Shown here piece by piece: positions 10,128 through 18,432 of a DNA stretch of 64,000 nt (positions within the stretch are counted from its first letter, which is position 1; the number at the start of each line of letters is the position of its first letter). The position numbers and the translations under genes are program-made. Origin of the DNA: Myxococcaceae bacterium (GTDB taxonomy: Bacteria; Myxococcota; Myxococcia; Myxococcales; Myxococcaceae); contig JAEUJQ010000071.1 of the NCBI GenBank assembly GCA_016793095.1, forward strand, positions 182,350-246,349, written 5' to 3'. The notes beneath the pieces were generated by a model. The model was not told where the DNA came from. It searched no databases and saw only the letters and a program-made list of their open reading frames with translations.

Positions 10128-10970
10128 ATGGTCATCACGCTGCTCGTGCTTGGCGGGCTGGTGGGAATGCTCCTCGGGCTCGTCGTGCTCTCTGCCTTCT
10201 CACGCGTGTCCGTCGAGGGGCTCACGACGCCGCACCAGCAGCGCCCGGCCCGCGAGCGTCGCGCTCACGACTACGGCGAGCTCGAGAAGCGACCCACGCG
10301 GTATCCGCCCGTGCCCCCGCCTCTCGCGCCGATGACACGCACTCCCGTGGTGCTGGGCCCGAGCCCCGAGCGGGTGCTGCCGGCCGTCGAGCTCTCGTTC
10401 GCCACTCCGTCGGTGCCGCCCGTCGCGGCGGTGAAGCCCATCGAGCCGCTCCCAGTGAGCGCGCCGTCGCGGGAGGTCACACCCGCCACCGTCCCACCGC
10501 CGCTTCCCCCGAAGCCCGCTCCCGCACCGGTGCCGCGGCCCGTCGAGAAGGTGGTGTTCGAGCCGCACCAGGAGCCGCCGAAGCAGAGGAGGGGCTCGCG
10601 CGACGAGAAGCGGGCGAAGGTCGTCATCGACGCCGCCGAGGCGATCGCTGGCGACGACGAGCTGCAGAGCCTGTTGAAGCAGGGGCACTTCATTCCTGCG
10701 CTCAAGCGCTACCGCGACAAGCACGGCGTCGGCCTCGAGGAAGCGAAGGCGGCCCTCGACGCCTGGCGCGCGAAGTCCGGCCGGAACGAGCAGGTCGCTC
10801 AGGTGGTGAAGAAGGCCGCGCAGGAGGTCGCCAGCGACCCGCAGATCGTCGCCGCCATTCGCAAGGGCAAGGTCATCGAGGCCATCAAGCTGTACCGCGC
10901 GAAGACGGGCGTGAGCCTGCAGGACGCGAAGGAAGCCATCGACACCTGGCGTCGCCACCTCGGCCGTTGA
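10128..10970 (+). CDS. Membrane-anchored protein with two bL12 C-terminal-like motifs
   Basis: A 280-residue relative of the preceding gene, 24 bases downstream. It has an N-terminal membrane segment (residues 2-24), a long Pro-rich middle (about 60-165) and two C-terminal motifs resembling the bL12 C-terminal domain: FIPALKRYRDKHGVGLEEAKA and VIEAIKLYRAKTGVSLQDAKE. The pair looks like a tandem gene duplication with motif gain or loss. The topology places the motifs on one side of the membrane at the end of a flexible arm. I infer a binding or scaffolding role; no enzyme motif is present. Confidence 0.82.
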   Translation: MVITLLVLGGLVGMLLGLVVLSAFSRVSVEGLTTPHQQRPARERRAHDYGELEKRPTRYPPVPPPLAPMTRTPVVLGPSPERVLPAVELSFATPSVPPVAAVKPIEPLPVSAPSREVTPATVPPPLPPKPAPAPVPRPVEKVVFEPHQEPPKQRRGSRDEKRAKVVIDAAEAIAGDDELQSLLKQGHFIPALKRYRDKHGVGLEEAKAALDAWRAKSGRNEQVAQVVKKAAQEVASDPQIVAAIRKGKVIEAIKLYRAKTGVSLQDAKEAIDTWRRHLGR

Positions 10971-10991
10971 CGCGGTCGCCTGAAGTCCTCC

Positions 10992-11027
10992 GCGTGAGCT
11001 CGCGCGGACGTCGCGAGCGCGTCACGC
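10992..11027. terminator. Strong hairpin between convergent genes
   Basis: GCTCGCG (10998-11004) pairs with CGCGAGC (11012-11018) around a 7-base loop, and the stem continues with GCGTGA (10992-10997) and TCACGC (11022-11027) after a 3-base bulge, 13 base pairs in all. It lies in the 69-bp gap between two convergent genes, which fits a bidirectional terminator, although there is no T-tract. Confidence 0.6.
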
Positions 11028-11039
11028 TCCTGTTCACCG

Positions 11040-11813
11040 TCAGCGGCCGTCGCCAGCGACCTGCAACGGCGACTTGCCGTCGGTGACGATGACCTTGGCA
11101 TTCGGAGAGGTCGCGAGCGCCTTGAAGGCCTCGATGGCTCGCAGCCGCAGCACGGGGTCGGTGAGGCCTTCAGCCACGATCTTCTGCGCATCTCTCAGGC
11201 CCTCGGCTTCGATGCGCTTGCGGTCGGCCTCGAGCTTCTCGCGCTGGATGAGGAACTGCATGCGCTCGGCGTCCTGCTCGGCGGCCAGCTTGGACTCGAT
11301 GGCCTTCGCGAGGCCCGCTGGCAGGACGATGGCCTTCATCAACACCGCGTCGATGGCGAAGCCGCGGCCCTGAAGCACCTCGGTCATCAGCTTCTTGATC
11401 TCCTTCTCGATGTGACCGCGCTCCGACGAGTAGAGATCGCGCGCGAAGAAGTGGGCGGAGACGTCGGCGGCCGCTGAACGAAACACCGCGACGATGAGCT
11501 CCTCTTCGTAGTTCTCGCCGATGGTGCCGAGCACCTGCGGCGCCTTCTCTGCCTCGACGCGGTACAGGATGCTGATCTGCGCGTCCACGTTGAGCCCCTC
11601 CTTCGAGGGCAGGGTGAAGTCCACCGTCACCGTCGTGAGCCGCACCGGCACCCGCAGCACCTGGGTGGACACGGGCTCGAAGAAGACGAGGCCCGGCTGC
11701 ACGGGTTGCTCGTCGATCCGGCCCCACCGCCGAATCACGCCGACCTCTCCCTGGTTGATCACCGCGCACCCGGACTCGAGCAGCGCCAACAGCCCCACCA
11801 TGAGCAGTCTCAT
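11040..11813 (-). CDS. SPFH/prohibitin-domain lipoprotein
   Basis: A 257-residue member of the band-7/prohibitin superfamily. After a hydrophobic leader ending LLESGC, the protein begins INQGEVGVIRRWGRI, the typical start of an SPFH domain, and continues through the beta-sheet (about residues 25-140) into a long Glu/Lys/Ala-rich coiled coil (about 165-225, AEQDAERMQFLIQREK). The leader reads as a lipoprotein signal, but with Glu at -3 of the lipobox, which is atypical; it could also be a plain membrane anchor. I chose the internal ATG at 11813 so that the hydrophobic leader is N-terminal. Such proteins form rings that scaffold membrane proteases. Confidence 0.85.
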   Translation of the reverse strand: MRLLMVGLLALLESGCAVINQGEVGVIRRWGRIDEQPVQPGLVFFEPVSTQVLRVPVRLTTVTVDFTLPSKEGLNVDAQISILYRVEAEKAPQVLGTIGENYEEELIVAVFRSAAADVSAHFFARDLYSSERGHIEKEIKKLMTEVLQGRGFAIDAVLMKAIVLPAGLAKAIESKLAAEQDAERMQFLIQREKLEADRKRIEAEGLRDAQKIVAEGLTDPVLRLRAIEAFKALATSPNAKVIVTDGKSPLQVAGDGR

Positions 11814-11855
11814 GCTCGTGCTGGTAATGACGGCCGGGGCGCGCGCCACCGACCG

Positions 11856-12533
11856 CTAGAACGCGACGCCGATCGCCCCGCCCACCGTCCACCCGCGCGT
11901 CAGCGGCGAGACGAGGATGAGCTCGGTCACCACCGCGACGTTGAAGCTGAAGCTGGAGGCTCCGCCTGGCTGCGAGACGTCCAGGGACCCGAGGTGACCG
12001 CCGACGCGCGCGCGAAGGCCGGCCTCCCACCAGGCGTTACCCGGAGAGAGCGGCGCCGACCGGATGTCCACGCGGCCCGCGATGAAGCCGAGCTGCGCGT
12101 ACAGCATTCGCGTGGGCCGAACGACGCCCCCCTCGCCCTCGACGCCGACGCCGTGGCCGAACTTGAGCCCCGGGCCAACGACGAAGCGGTCGCCGCACAG
12201 GCGTACGCCCTCACAGAGCGGGCCGCTCACCCCGCCGTAGCTGCCCTCGATGAGCGGCATGACGACCCACCCGGAGGCGAGCCGGTCGCGTCGTCGCGCC
12301 TTCGTGGGCCAGCCGAGGGGAACGCCCGCGACGAGATCGAGCCCGAAGAAGACGTTCCGTGCGCCGGTGACGACGGCGCTCAGCTCGAACGACGCGAGCG
12401 GCCAATGGGGCTGAACGCTGAGCCGGGTGCTGGTGAAGGTGGGGGCGCGTGCCGGGCGGACGCGGGAAGGCCCCTGCCCCTCTTCCGCCCCGGCCGAGCT
12501 GGCGACGAGGGCGCTCAGGACCAGCGCGTGCAC
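11856..12533 (-). CDS. Putative outer-membrane beta-barrel protein
   Basis: A 225-residue exported protein starting at GTG 12533, with a signal peptide ending in SAGA. The mature sequence alternates hydrophobic and polar residues in short strands with aromatic girdles and ends in an amphipathic strand finishing with Phe (GVAF), the usual C-terminal signature of an outer-membrane barrel. Four cysteines sit in one loop (about residues 110-125). No family can be named. It lies 48 bases behind the upstream lipoprotein gene and 42 bases ahead of the SPFH gene on the same strand, so these may be one operon. Confidence 0.75.
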   Translation of the reverse strand: MHALVLSALVASSAGAEEGQGPSRVRPARAPTFTSTRLSVQPHWPLASFELSAVVTGARNVFFGLDLVAGVPLGWPTKARRRDRLASGWVVMPLIEGSYGGVSGPLCEGVRLCGDRFVVGPGLKFGHGVGVEGEGGVVRPTRMLYAQLGFIAGRVDIRSAPLSPGNAWWEAGLRARVGGHLGSLDVSQPGGASSFSFNVAVVTELILVSPLTRGWTVGGAIGVAF

Positions 12534-12581
12534 AGGTCGGTGGTAGTGACGAGCCGGCTGCCAGGCACGTCTTCTTCAGCC

Positions 12582-14258
12582 TCACTCGCGGACGGCGCTG
12601 GTCGCGCCGCGCACCACGACGCCCGACGCCTTCACCGAGTCGAAGGTGAGCTGCACGAGGTCGCCGACACCCGGTGCGCCGACGGGCGCCACCACCACCT
12701 CCGAGCCCACGGGCGCCGTGGGCCAGGTCACGGGCGGCGCGAGGCCGGTGCTCGAGGCGAGGCTCCAGACGACGCCGCCGTCGCGCTCGATCGCGAGGCG
12801 GAAGGCGGGCGTGGCAGGAGTCCAGCTGATGGTGGTGCCGGTGAACCGGGCCGTCACCTGCGCCTCATCACGTCCGGTCGCGGCGCGTACCGTCACGGGC
12901 TCGCGTGGGCAGGCGGACAGCACCACCTGGCCCGCGCGGGCGCCGGTCGGCAGCTGGGCCTTCGCTGAAAGGGCGACGCCTGTCTGGACCGGCACCACGA
13001 GGGAGGTGCGCCCCTCACCGTCGGTCGCGCCGGTGAGCGTGCAGCGCGTGCCCGTCTTCCCGCAGATGGACGCGAAGGACGCCTGGGTGAGGCCGTCATC
13101 CATGCCGATGACGATGGCGCCGCCGAGGGGCCGGTCTTCTTCATCGACGACGCGCACGGAGATCTGACAGGGCGCGACGGTCGAGGCCGTGCTGCTCTGG
13201 ACCGGGAGATTCCCGAGGGCGCGGCAGGCGGCTGAACCGCAGGCGCCGGCCTGCGTGGGGGCTGGGACGGTGGTGGCGGCGTAGACGACTCCGGCGTACT
13301 GCACGCGCGCGGGCTGCGGCTCGGGAGCGAGTGGCGCCTCGAAGCACACGGCGCCGGTGGCGTCGGACGCCGCGGGCTGTCCCCTCGATGGCAGCACGGT
13401 GAGGCCCGCTGCCGGAGCGCCGTCGATGCTGACCCGGCCTTCCACGCAGCCCGTCTCGGCGGGCGCCCCGAGCACGGCCACGACGCCACGCGCCACCGGC
13501 GTCACCAGGGCGGTCACGCCCGGGGCAAAGCGCCCCTCGCGGATCTCGTCGAGCTGGGCCTCGGCGATGAGGTGGCCGGTCTCGGTGCGCAGCGTCGCCT
13601 GCGGCCCGGGCCGCCACGCGCGGTCGCCGGGCCCGAGCGTTCCGGTGTTCACCTCGATGACGCCGGTGCCCGCGTTCGCGTCCACCACGCTCCGCCACGC
13701 GCTCTTCGGCACCCGCAGTCGCAGCGCACCGGACAGTGGAGCGCCGGCGTCGAGCTCGACAGCAGCGGCTGCGAGCACGGTGTCGGCGCCGGGGAGGCTG
13801 GGCGCGAGCCGGTCAGTCAACGGGAGGCCGAGGGCGGCGGCGCCAGACGGCGCGTCGCTCCAGCGCAGGTCCCCCATGCCGTCGGTGCAGGCCGTGTCGA
13901 CGCAGTCGAGCGGCTCGAGCGGCTCGAGCGCGAACGAGAGCTGCAGCTCGGTGGACTCACCGACGCGCAGAGACGAGGCACGGGGCGCGAACCCTTCGGC
14001 CCAGGCGCTCAGCGTCGCGGTGACGACGCGTGGCGCGGGCGTCGAGAGCCGGTACGCGCCGTCGGCGGCCGTCGTGGCCTTCACTGGCGCGGCGGTGGAC
14101 CAGAGCGTCACGTTCACGGCTCCGAGCGGGTCCGCGCGCCGGTTGAAGCCGCCCCAGGTGACCGAGCCCGAGACGACGACGTCGGTGGACCCGGGCCTGC
14201 GCAGCGGTGAGGGGCACGCCGAGAGGACGAGCGCGGCGATGGCGACCGCGCGCGTCAC
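12582..14258 (-). CDS. Lipoprotein with carboxypeptidase-regulatory-like repeats
   Basis: A 558-residue lipoprotein. I chose GTG at 14258 because it overlaps the stop of the upstream gene (GTGA) and places the leader AVAIAALVLSAC directly at the N-terminus. Residues about 25-105 form a carboxypeptidase-regulatory-like (transthyretin-type) beta-sandwich (GSVTWGGFN..LGAVNVTLW..ADGAYRLSTP). Two more such modules seem to follow (around residues 270-345 and 370-450), each with the pattern of a named quantity, a Gly turn and FEA/SLV strands. These modules are typically structural or adhesive on the surface of myxobacteria. No catalytic residues are seen. Confidence 0.82.
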   Translation of the reverse strand: MTRAVAIAALVLSACPSPLRRPGSTDVVVSGSVTWGGFNRRADPLGAVNVTLWSTAAPVKATTAADGAYRLSTPAPRVVTATLSAWAEGFAPRASSLRVGESTELQLSFALEPLEPLDCVDTACTDGMGDLRWSDAPSGAAALGLPLTDRLAPSLPGADTVLAAAAVELDAGAPLSGALRLRVPKSAWRSVVDANAGTGVIEVNTGTLGPGDRAWRPGPQATLRTETGHLIAEAQLDEIREGRFAPGVTALVTPVARGVVAVLGAPAETGCVEGRVSIDGAPAAGLTVLPSRGQPAASDATGAVCFEAPLAPEPQPARVQYAGVVYAATTVPAPTQAGACGSAACRALGNLPVQSSTASTVAPCQISVRVVDEEDRPLGGAIVIGMDDGLTQASFASICGKTGTRCTLTGATDGEGRTSLVVPVQTGVALSAKAQLPTGARAGQVVLSACPREPVTVRAATGRDEAQVTARFTGTTISWTPATPAFRLAIERDGGVVWSLASSTGLAPPVTWPTAPVGSEVVVAPVGAPGVGDLVQLTFDSVKASGVVVRGATSAVRE

Positions 14259-14647
14259 TCGAGGACCAGGCCGCAGTCCTGACACGCGCCTTCGACGAGC
14301 GCGCCGACGAACTGGCAGGCAGGGCAGATGACCTCGTGCTCCTGCGGCGTGCGCAGCGGGACGAGGCCCTCGTTGACGGTGCCCTCGCGACGGACTGCTT
14401 CAATCCACTCCGCCTGCAGCAGCTGGGAGATCCGGGCCGCGTCCGCCTCGCGAACGAGCAGCTGCACCTTCGCGCCGCAGCCACACCCGCCAGCGCAGCA
14501 GGCCTTCGCCGGTGGCTTCGCGAGCATCACGGGAATGTCGTGGTCGAGGAGTCGCCGCTCGAGCTCCTTCGCTTGCGCGACCGCGCTCTCGGCGAAGGGG
14601 ACGAGGTCGAGTCCAGCGAGGGCGGCGTCGGCGGCGAGGCGGTCCAT
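14255..14647 (-). CDS. Small protein with C-terminal zinc ribbon
   Basis: A 130-residue cytoplasmic protein. Residues 15-95 resemble the ferredoxin-like fold of DUF2007-type putative signal-transducing proteins (VPFAESAVAQAKELERRLLDHDIPVML). It carries an insert CCAGGCGCG, a likely metal-binding patch, and ends in a zinc-ribbon pair: CPAC near residue 108 and CQDC near residue 123. The role is unknown. It overlaps the following lipoprotein gene by four bases (GTGA). Confidence 0.75.
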   Translation of the reverse strand: MDRLAADAALAGLDLVPFAESAVAQAKELERRLLDHDIPVMLAKPPAKACCAGGCGCGAKVQLLVREADAARISQLLQAEWIEAVRREGTVNEGLVPLRTPQEHEVICPACQFVGALVEGACQDCGLVLE

Positions 14648-14699
14648 GCGGGGGACACAACCCCGGCCGCACCGCGAGCGTCAAGCGTCGCAGCGGCGG

Positions 14700-16136
14700 T
14701 CAGTATGGACGCTGGCCGGACCAGTTGCCGGGCGGCGAGTAGTTGCAGACGACGATCTGCCACGTCGGCCACATGGGGCCGAAGGGGCTCCCTGTGGTGC
14801 AGGTGCGACGTGCGCAACCGACGCTGGTGGTGCTTCGCCAGACGAGCTGCGTGTAGTGACCGCATTGCTGACCCGACGTGCACGTGTTGGTCGCGAGGTT
14901 GTAGTACTGCGCTTCGTCGGCCCACGAGACGACCGACGCGGTGTTCGTCGTCGCGCCCGCGCTCGCGTAGAGGTTCTCTCCCAGGTTGCCGCGGCCACCG
15001 TTGTGCGCCCAGGTGCAGGTGTTGGCCCAGGACTGCGCGACTGCCTGCGCCGAGGCGTTCCAGGTGAGGGGCGCGAGGGCAGGTGAGGGGACGGGCATCG
15101 CGTTCGCGCGAACGGTGTTGTGCGCCTGGAGCATCTCGGCCTCCCAGGTCGGCAATGCCGTGCCACCGGCAGCGGAACCACCGGCGGAGCCCCCAGCTGA
15201 ACCGCCTGCCGAGCCGCCCGCTGCCGAACCACCTGCTGCGGAGCCACCTCCCGCCGAACCACCTGCTGCCGACCCGCCTGCTGCGGAGCCACCTGCTGCC
15301 GACCCACCTGCTGCGGAACCGCCTGCTGCCGACCCGCCTGCTGCGGAACCGCCTGCTGCGGAACCACCTGCTGCGGAACCACCTGCTGCGGAACCACCTG
15401 CTGCCGAGCCGCCTGCTGCCGAGCCGCCTGCTGCGGAGCCGCCTGCTGCGGAACCACCTGCTGCGAAACCACCTGCTGCGGAACCACCTGCTGCGGAACC
15501 ACCTGCTGCGGAACCGCCTGCTGCAGAGCCGCCTGCTGCGGAACCACCTGCTGCAGAGCCACCTGCTGCAGAGCCACCGGCCGTCAATCCTCCTGCTGCG
15601 GAACCACCAGCTGCCGAGCCGCCTGCTGCGGAGCCGCCTGCTGCGGAGCCGCCTGCTGCGGAGCCGCCTGCTGCAGAACCGCCTGCGGTCGAGCCACCTG
15701 CTGCGGAGCCACCGGCCGTCAATCCTCCTGCTGCGGAACCACCAGCTGCCGAGCCGCCTGCTGAGGAGCCGCCTGCTGCAGAACCGCCTGCGGTCGAGCC
15801 ACCTGCTGCGGAACCGCCCGCCGTCGAGCCACCCGCCGCAGAGCCGCCTGCTGCAGAGCCTCCCGCGGTCGAGCCACCGGCTGCCGCACCGCCAGCCGCG
15901 CCACCGCCCGCCGTGCTCCGCGGCTCACAGATGCCCCGGCCATTACACACCTGGGTGGCGTCACAGACGACGCAGGTCAGGCCATCGACACCGCACGTGG
16001 CTGGCGTAGAGGGCTGACACAGCCCGCTCGAGTCGCAGCAGCCCGAGCAGGTGGACGACGAGCACTCGGTGGTCGTGATGCCGTCGCAGCCGAGCAGCAC
16101 CACCAGCATCGCGGCAGAGATTCGGACGAGGCGCAT
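14700..16136 (-). CDS. CAP-domain lipoprotein with giant Ala-Gly-Gly-Ser linker
   Basis: A 478-residue lipoprotein (leader ending VVLLGC) with three parts. First comes a Cys-rich module with the signature CSGCCDSSGLC, shared with two other genes here. Second is a low-complexity linker of about 240 residues made almost wholly of AAGGS pentapeptides with a few TAGGS and LTAGG variants. Third is a CAP/SCP (PR-1) domain of about 140 residues with AHNTVRA, GENLYAS, GHYTQLVWR and VVCNYSPPGN. CAP proteins are secreted and often lipid-binding or toxic to competitors. I chose ATG 16136 over GTG 16142. The linker should project the CAP domain far from the cell surface. Confidence 0.92.
   Translation of the reverse strand: MRLVRISAAMLVVLLGCDGITTTECSSSTCSGCCDSSGLCQPSTPATCGVDGLTCVVCDATQVCNGRGICEPRSTAGGGAAGGAAAGGSTAGGSAAGGSAAGGSTAGGSAAGGSTAGGSAAGGSSAGGSAAGGSAAGGLTAGGSAAGGSTAGGSAAGGSAAGGSAAGGSAAGGSAAGGSAAGGLTAGGSAAGGSAAGGSAAGGSAAGGSAAGGSAAGGSAAGGFAAGGSAAGGSAAGGSAAGGSAAGGSAAGGSAAGGSAAGGSAAGGSAAGGSAAGGSAAGGSAAGGSAAGGSAGGGSAAGGSAAGGSAGGSAGGSAGGSAAGGTALPTWEAEMLQAHNTVRANAMPVPSPALAPLTWNASAQAVAQSWANTCTWAHNGGRGNLGENLYASAGATTNTASVVSWADEAQYYNLATNTCTSGQQCGHYTQLVWRSTTSVGCARRTCTTGSPFGPMWPTWQIVVCNYSPPGNWSGQRPY
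15170..15895. repeat. 15-bp minisatellite encoding AAGGS repeats, with 135-bp higher-order units
   Basis: Tandem 15-bp units (GAACCACCTGCTGCG and variants, + strand) run for about 725 bp in frame. On top of this, a block starting GAGCCACCGGCCGTCAATCC at 15571 recurs at 15706, a 135-bp (nine-unit) higher-order repeat. The array is translated and should be length-variable. Confidence 0.9.
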
Positions 16137-16148
16137 GAGCACCCATCA

Positions 16149-16805
16149 TCACTCGATCGGCGCCCAGGCGCGATGGGCCGCCACCTGAACCAGCCGTCCC
16201 TCAGGCAACCACACGGCGGAGAGGTGGCCTCCGTACACACAGCCGGTGTCGAGGCCCAGCGCGTGTGGAGCCCGCTGCAGCTTCCGCAGCGCGTCGTGGC
16301 CGAACACCACGAAGCGCGGCCCTGGCCACAGCTCGGCCCACGGCGTCCCACCGTCCGCGCGCATCGAGGGCTTCCCCTCCGCGTCGAAGCTCCGCAGGTT
16401 GAGCAGCACGTGCTTCGGTTGCTGGTCGACGGGAGTGCCCGGCAGCAGACCCGCATGGACGACGAGGGTGTTCAGCTCCGCGAAGTCGAGGAACAAGGGC
16501 AGCAGCTCGAGGTAGGTCCAGTCGGCCTCACGGAGCGCCTCGGCGACGGCCCGGTGGGTGCCCTTGAGCGCATCCCCTCTCCCGTCACGCGCCTTGAGCA
16601 CATGCGCGTCGTGGTTCCCCAGCACGCCGAGGGCCTGGTGCTCACGCGCGAGCTGCACGACCGCCGCCGAGTCCGGTCCCTTCGCGACCAGGTCTCCCGC
16701 CAGCACCAACCTGTCGGCCTTCGTCCAGCCGGCGACGCGGAGCAGCTCCACGAGCTCGTCAATGCAGCCGTGGACGTCACCGACGACGAGGGTTCGTCCA
16801 CTCAT
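16149..16805 (-). CDS. Metallophosphoesterase, ApaH/PrpA-like
   Basis: A 218-residue calcineurin-like phosphoesterase with all five core motifs: GDVHGC (residues 9-14), GDLVAKGPDS, GNHDAH, HAG and GHDAL. The family includes symmetrical diadenosine-tetraphosphatases and bacterial serine/threonine phosphatases; the short length and GDVHGC start fit either, so the substrate is not settled. It begins 4 bases behind the ECF sigma-factor gene on the same strand, so the two are cotranscribed. Confidence 0.88.
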   Translation of the reverse strand: MSGRTLVVGDVHGCIDELVELLRVAGWTKADRLVLAGDLVAKGPDSAAVVQLAREHQALGVLGNHDAHVLKARDGRGDALKGTHRAVAEALREADWTYLELLPLFLDFAELNTLVVHAGLLPGTPVDQQPKHVLLNLRSFDAEGKPSMRADGGTPWAELWPGPRFVVFGHDALRKLQRAPHALGLDTGCVYGGHLSAVWLPEGRLVQVAAHRAWAPIE

Positions 16806-16809
16806 CGCT

Positions 16810-17619
16810 TCAGGCGGTGCTCTCGAGCCCGGCCCGGCGGAGCGCCTGCTTCACCGCGGCCTTCACCGGCGCTGGCACTTCGCCTCCGGGAATCGCCCGG
16901 CACATCGACACCGTTCGCTTGAGCGACTCGCACGCCGCCGAACAGCGGTCGCACTTCGTCAGGTGGGCCTCGATGCGCTCACACGCGGCCTGGTCGATCT
17001 CGGAGGCGGCGTACGCGGCGAGCTCGTTGGCCAGCTCAGGACACTCGATGCCGGAGTCCGGCGCGTCGAGCACTGCCGAGAGCCGCTGCTTGAGGCCCAG
17101 CCGGGCGCGGTGGAGTCGTGACTTGAGCGCGCCGACCTCGATGCCTGCGACCTCCGCGGCCTCCTCGGCCGAGAGCCCCTCGACGTCGCGCAGCACGAGG
17201 GCTTCGCGATAGTCCTCGGGCAGCGTGCCGATCGCAGCCTGAATCACCTCGCTCACCTGCCTGGCGTGGGTCCGTGAGTCCGAGGTGCTGATGTCCTCGG
17301 GGAGCTGCTTCGCTGGCCCCTCGTCGAGGGAGTCGTGCTGGGCCGGCTCGCCCTCGCGCCTCCGCCGCTGCTTGAGGCAGAAGCTGCGCGCGATCTGGTA
17401 GAGCCACGTCGAGAGCTTCGAGTCGCCGCGGAACGAGTGCAGGTTCCTGTACGCGGCGATGAGGGTCTCCTGCAGCACGTCGGCGGCGTCGTTCTCGTTG
17501 CCGCACATGCGCAGCCCGTAGCGGTAGACCTGGTTCTGGTGCTTCGCGAGCAGGTCATTCATCGCCTTCTCGTCGCCCGCATGGGCGCGGGAGAGCAGGT
17601 CAGCCTCGTGGGAACGCAT
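16810..17619 (-). CDS. ECF sigma factor fused to a zinc-binding anti-sigma-like domain
   Basis: A 269-residue RNA polymerase sigma factor of the extracytoplasmic-function class. Region 2 covers about residues 10-80 (DAADVLQETLIAAYRNLHSF), region 4 about 130-185 (LPEDYREALVLRDVEGLSAEE..IEVGALKSRLHRAR). Instead of ending there, the protein continues with a zf-HC2-type zinc-binding segment (residues about 200-235; His219, Cys223 and Cys226 in HLTKCDRC) that usually belongs to a separate anti-sigma factor. No membrane segment follows. I infer self-regulation within one polypeptide, perhaps redox-sensitive. The phosphoesterase gene follows immediately. Confidence 0.92.
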   Translation of the reverse strand: MRSHEADLLSRAHAGDEKAMNDLLAKHQNQVYRYGLRMCGNENDAADVLQETLIAAYRNLHSFRGDSKLSTWLYQIARSFCLKQRRRREGEPAQHDSLDEGPAKQLPEDISTSDSRTHARQVSEVIQAAIGTLPEDYREALVLRDVEGLSAEEAAEVAGIEVGALKSRLHRARLGLKQRLSAVLDAPDSGIECPELANELAAYAASEIDQAACERIEAHLTKCDRCSAACESLKRTVSMCRAIPGGEVPAPVKAAVKQALRRAGLESTA

Positions 17620-17730
17620 GGCGCTTCCTTATTCAAGGAATCGCCCGGCGTCAGCACGACCTGCGTCGGGCCCGCCGACCGGGCAGCAGAAGGGCGTGAA
17701 ACCAAGGGGCGCCTCGTGTCATGAGGCGGC

Positions 17731-18351
17731 ATGCGCGTTCTTCCCTTCGCCCTGCTCGCCGTCGTCGCCGCTGGCTGTCCCGAGAAGTCGAAGCCGGCCG
17801 AGGCCGCGCCGGCTCCCGTCCTCAAGCAGACCCTGGCCGAGCTCCCGCCCCTCACCAACGCCGTGCCGTTCACCTTCAGCCACGACGGCTCGTCCGTCTC
17901 GTGGGTGGGCTCGAAGGTGACGGGCAAGCACGAGGGCGGCTTCAGGGCCTTCAAGGGCGCGCTCGAGGTGGTGGACGGCGACCTCACGAAGAGCCGCGTG
18001 AAAGTGGACCTCGAGCTGAGCTCGGTGTTCTCCGACAGCGACAAGCTCGTCTCGCACCTCAAGAGCGCCGACTTCTTCGCGGTGGACCAGTTCCCCACGG
18101 CGCGGTTCGTCTCCACGTCCTTCACCAGGGGAGAAGGCACGCGCGTCGAGGTGACCGGCGAGCTCACCCTTCGCGGCGTGACGAAGGCCATCACCTTCCC
18201 AGCCGACGTCACGCTCACCGACGCGCAGGCCGACGTGAAGGCCGAGTTCACCATCAACCGCCAGCACTTCGGCATCGCCTACCCGGGCAAGCCCGACAAC
18301 CTCATCTCGGACGACGTGCGCATCACGCTCGACGTGCACGCGAAGCGCTGA
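17731..18351 (+). CDS. YceI-family lipoprotein
   Basis: A 206-residue protein with a lipoprotein leader (lipobox AAGC, Cys16) and a short Pro/Ala-rich spacer. Residues about 45-206 form a YceI-type lipocalin-like barrel (VSWVGSKVTGKHEGGFRAFKG, ending in DVRITLDVHAKR). Family members bind isoprenoid or amide-type lipids in the periplasm. GAGGCGGC precedes the ATG. It is divergent from the ECF sigma gene, with which it shares a 111-bp intergenic region, so it could be a target of that factor. Confidence 0.9.
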   Translation: MRVLPFALLAVVAAGCPEKSKPAEAAPAPVLKQTLAELPPLTNAVPFTFSHDGSSVSWVGSKVTGKHEGGFRAFKGALEVVDGDLTKSRVKVDLELSSVFSDSDKLVSHLKSADFFAVDQFPTARFVSTSFTRGEGTRVEVTGELTLRGVTKAITFPADVTLTDAQADVKAEFTINRQHFGIAYPGKPDNLISDDVRITLDVHAKR

Positions 18352-18432
18352 GCTCCCGGCGCGAGGGCCTGGGGCTGGTCGCGCGGGGCAGCTCGATTCC
18401 GCCGCGCCGCGCGTTGGGGTAGGGCGGGCGGC

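Noticed and set aside
14986..16017. Pro/Ala-rich open frame opposite the CAP-domain gene
   Set aside because: It is the antisense reading of the AAGGS minisatellite; low complexity and no start context.
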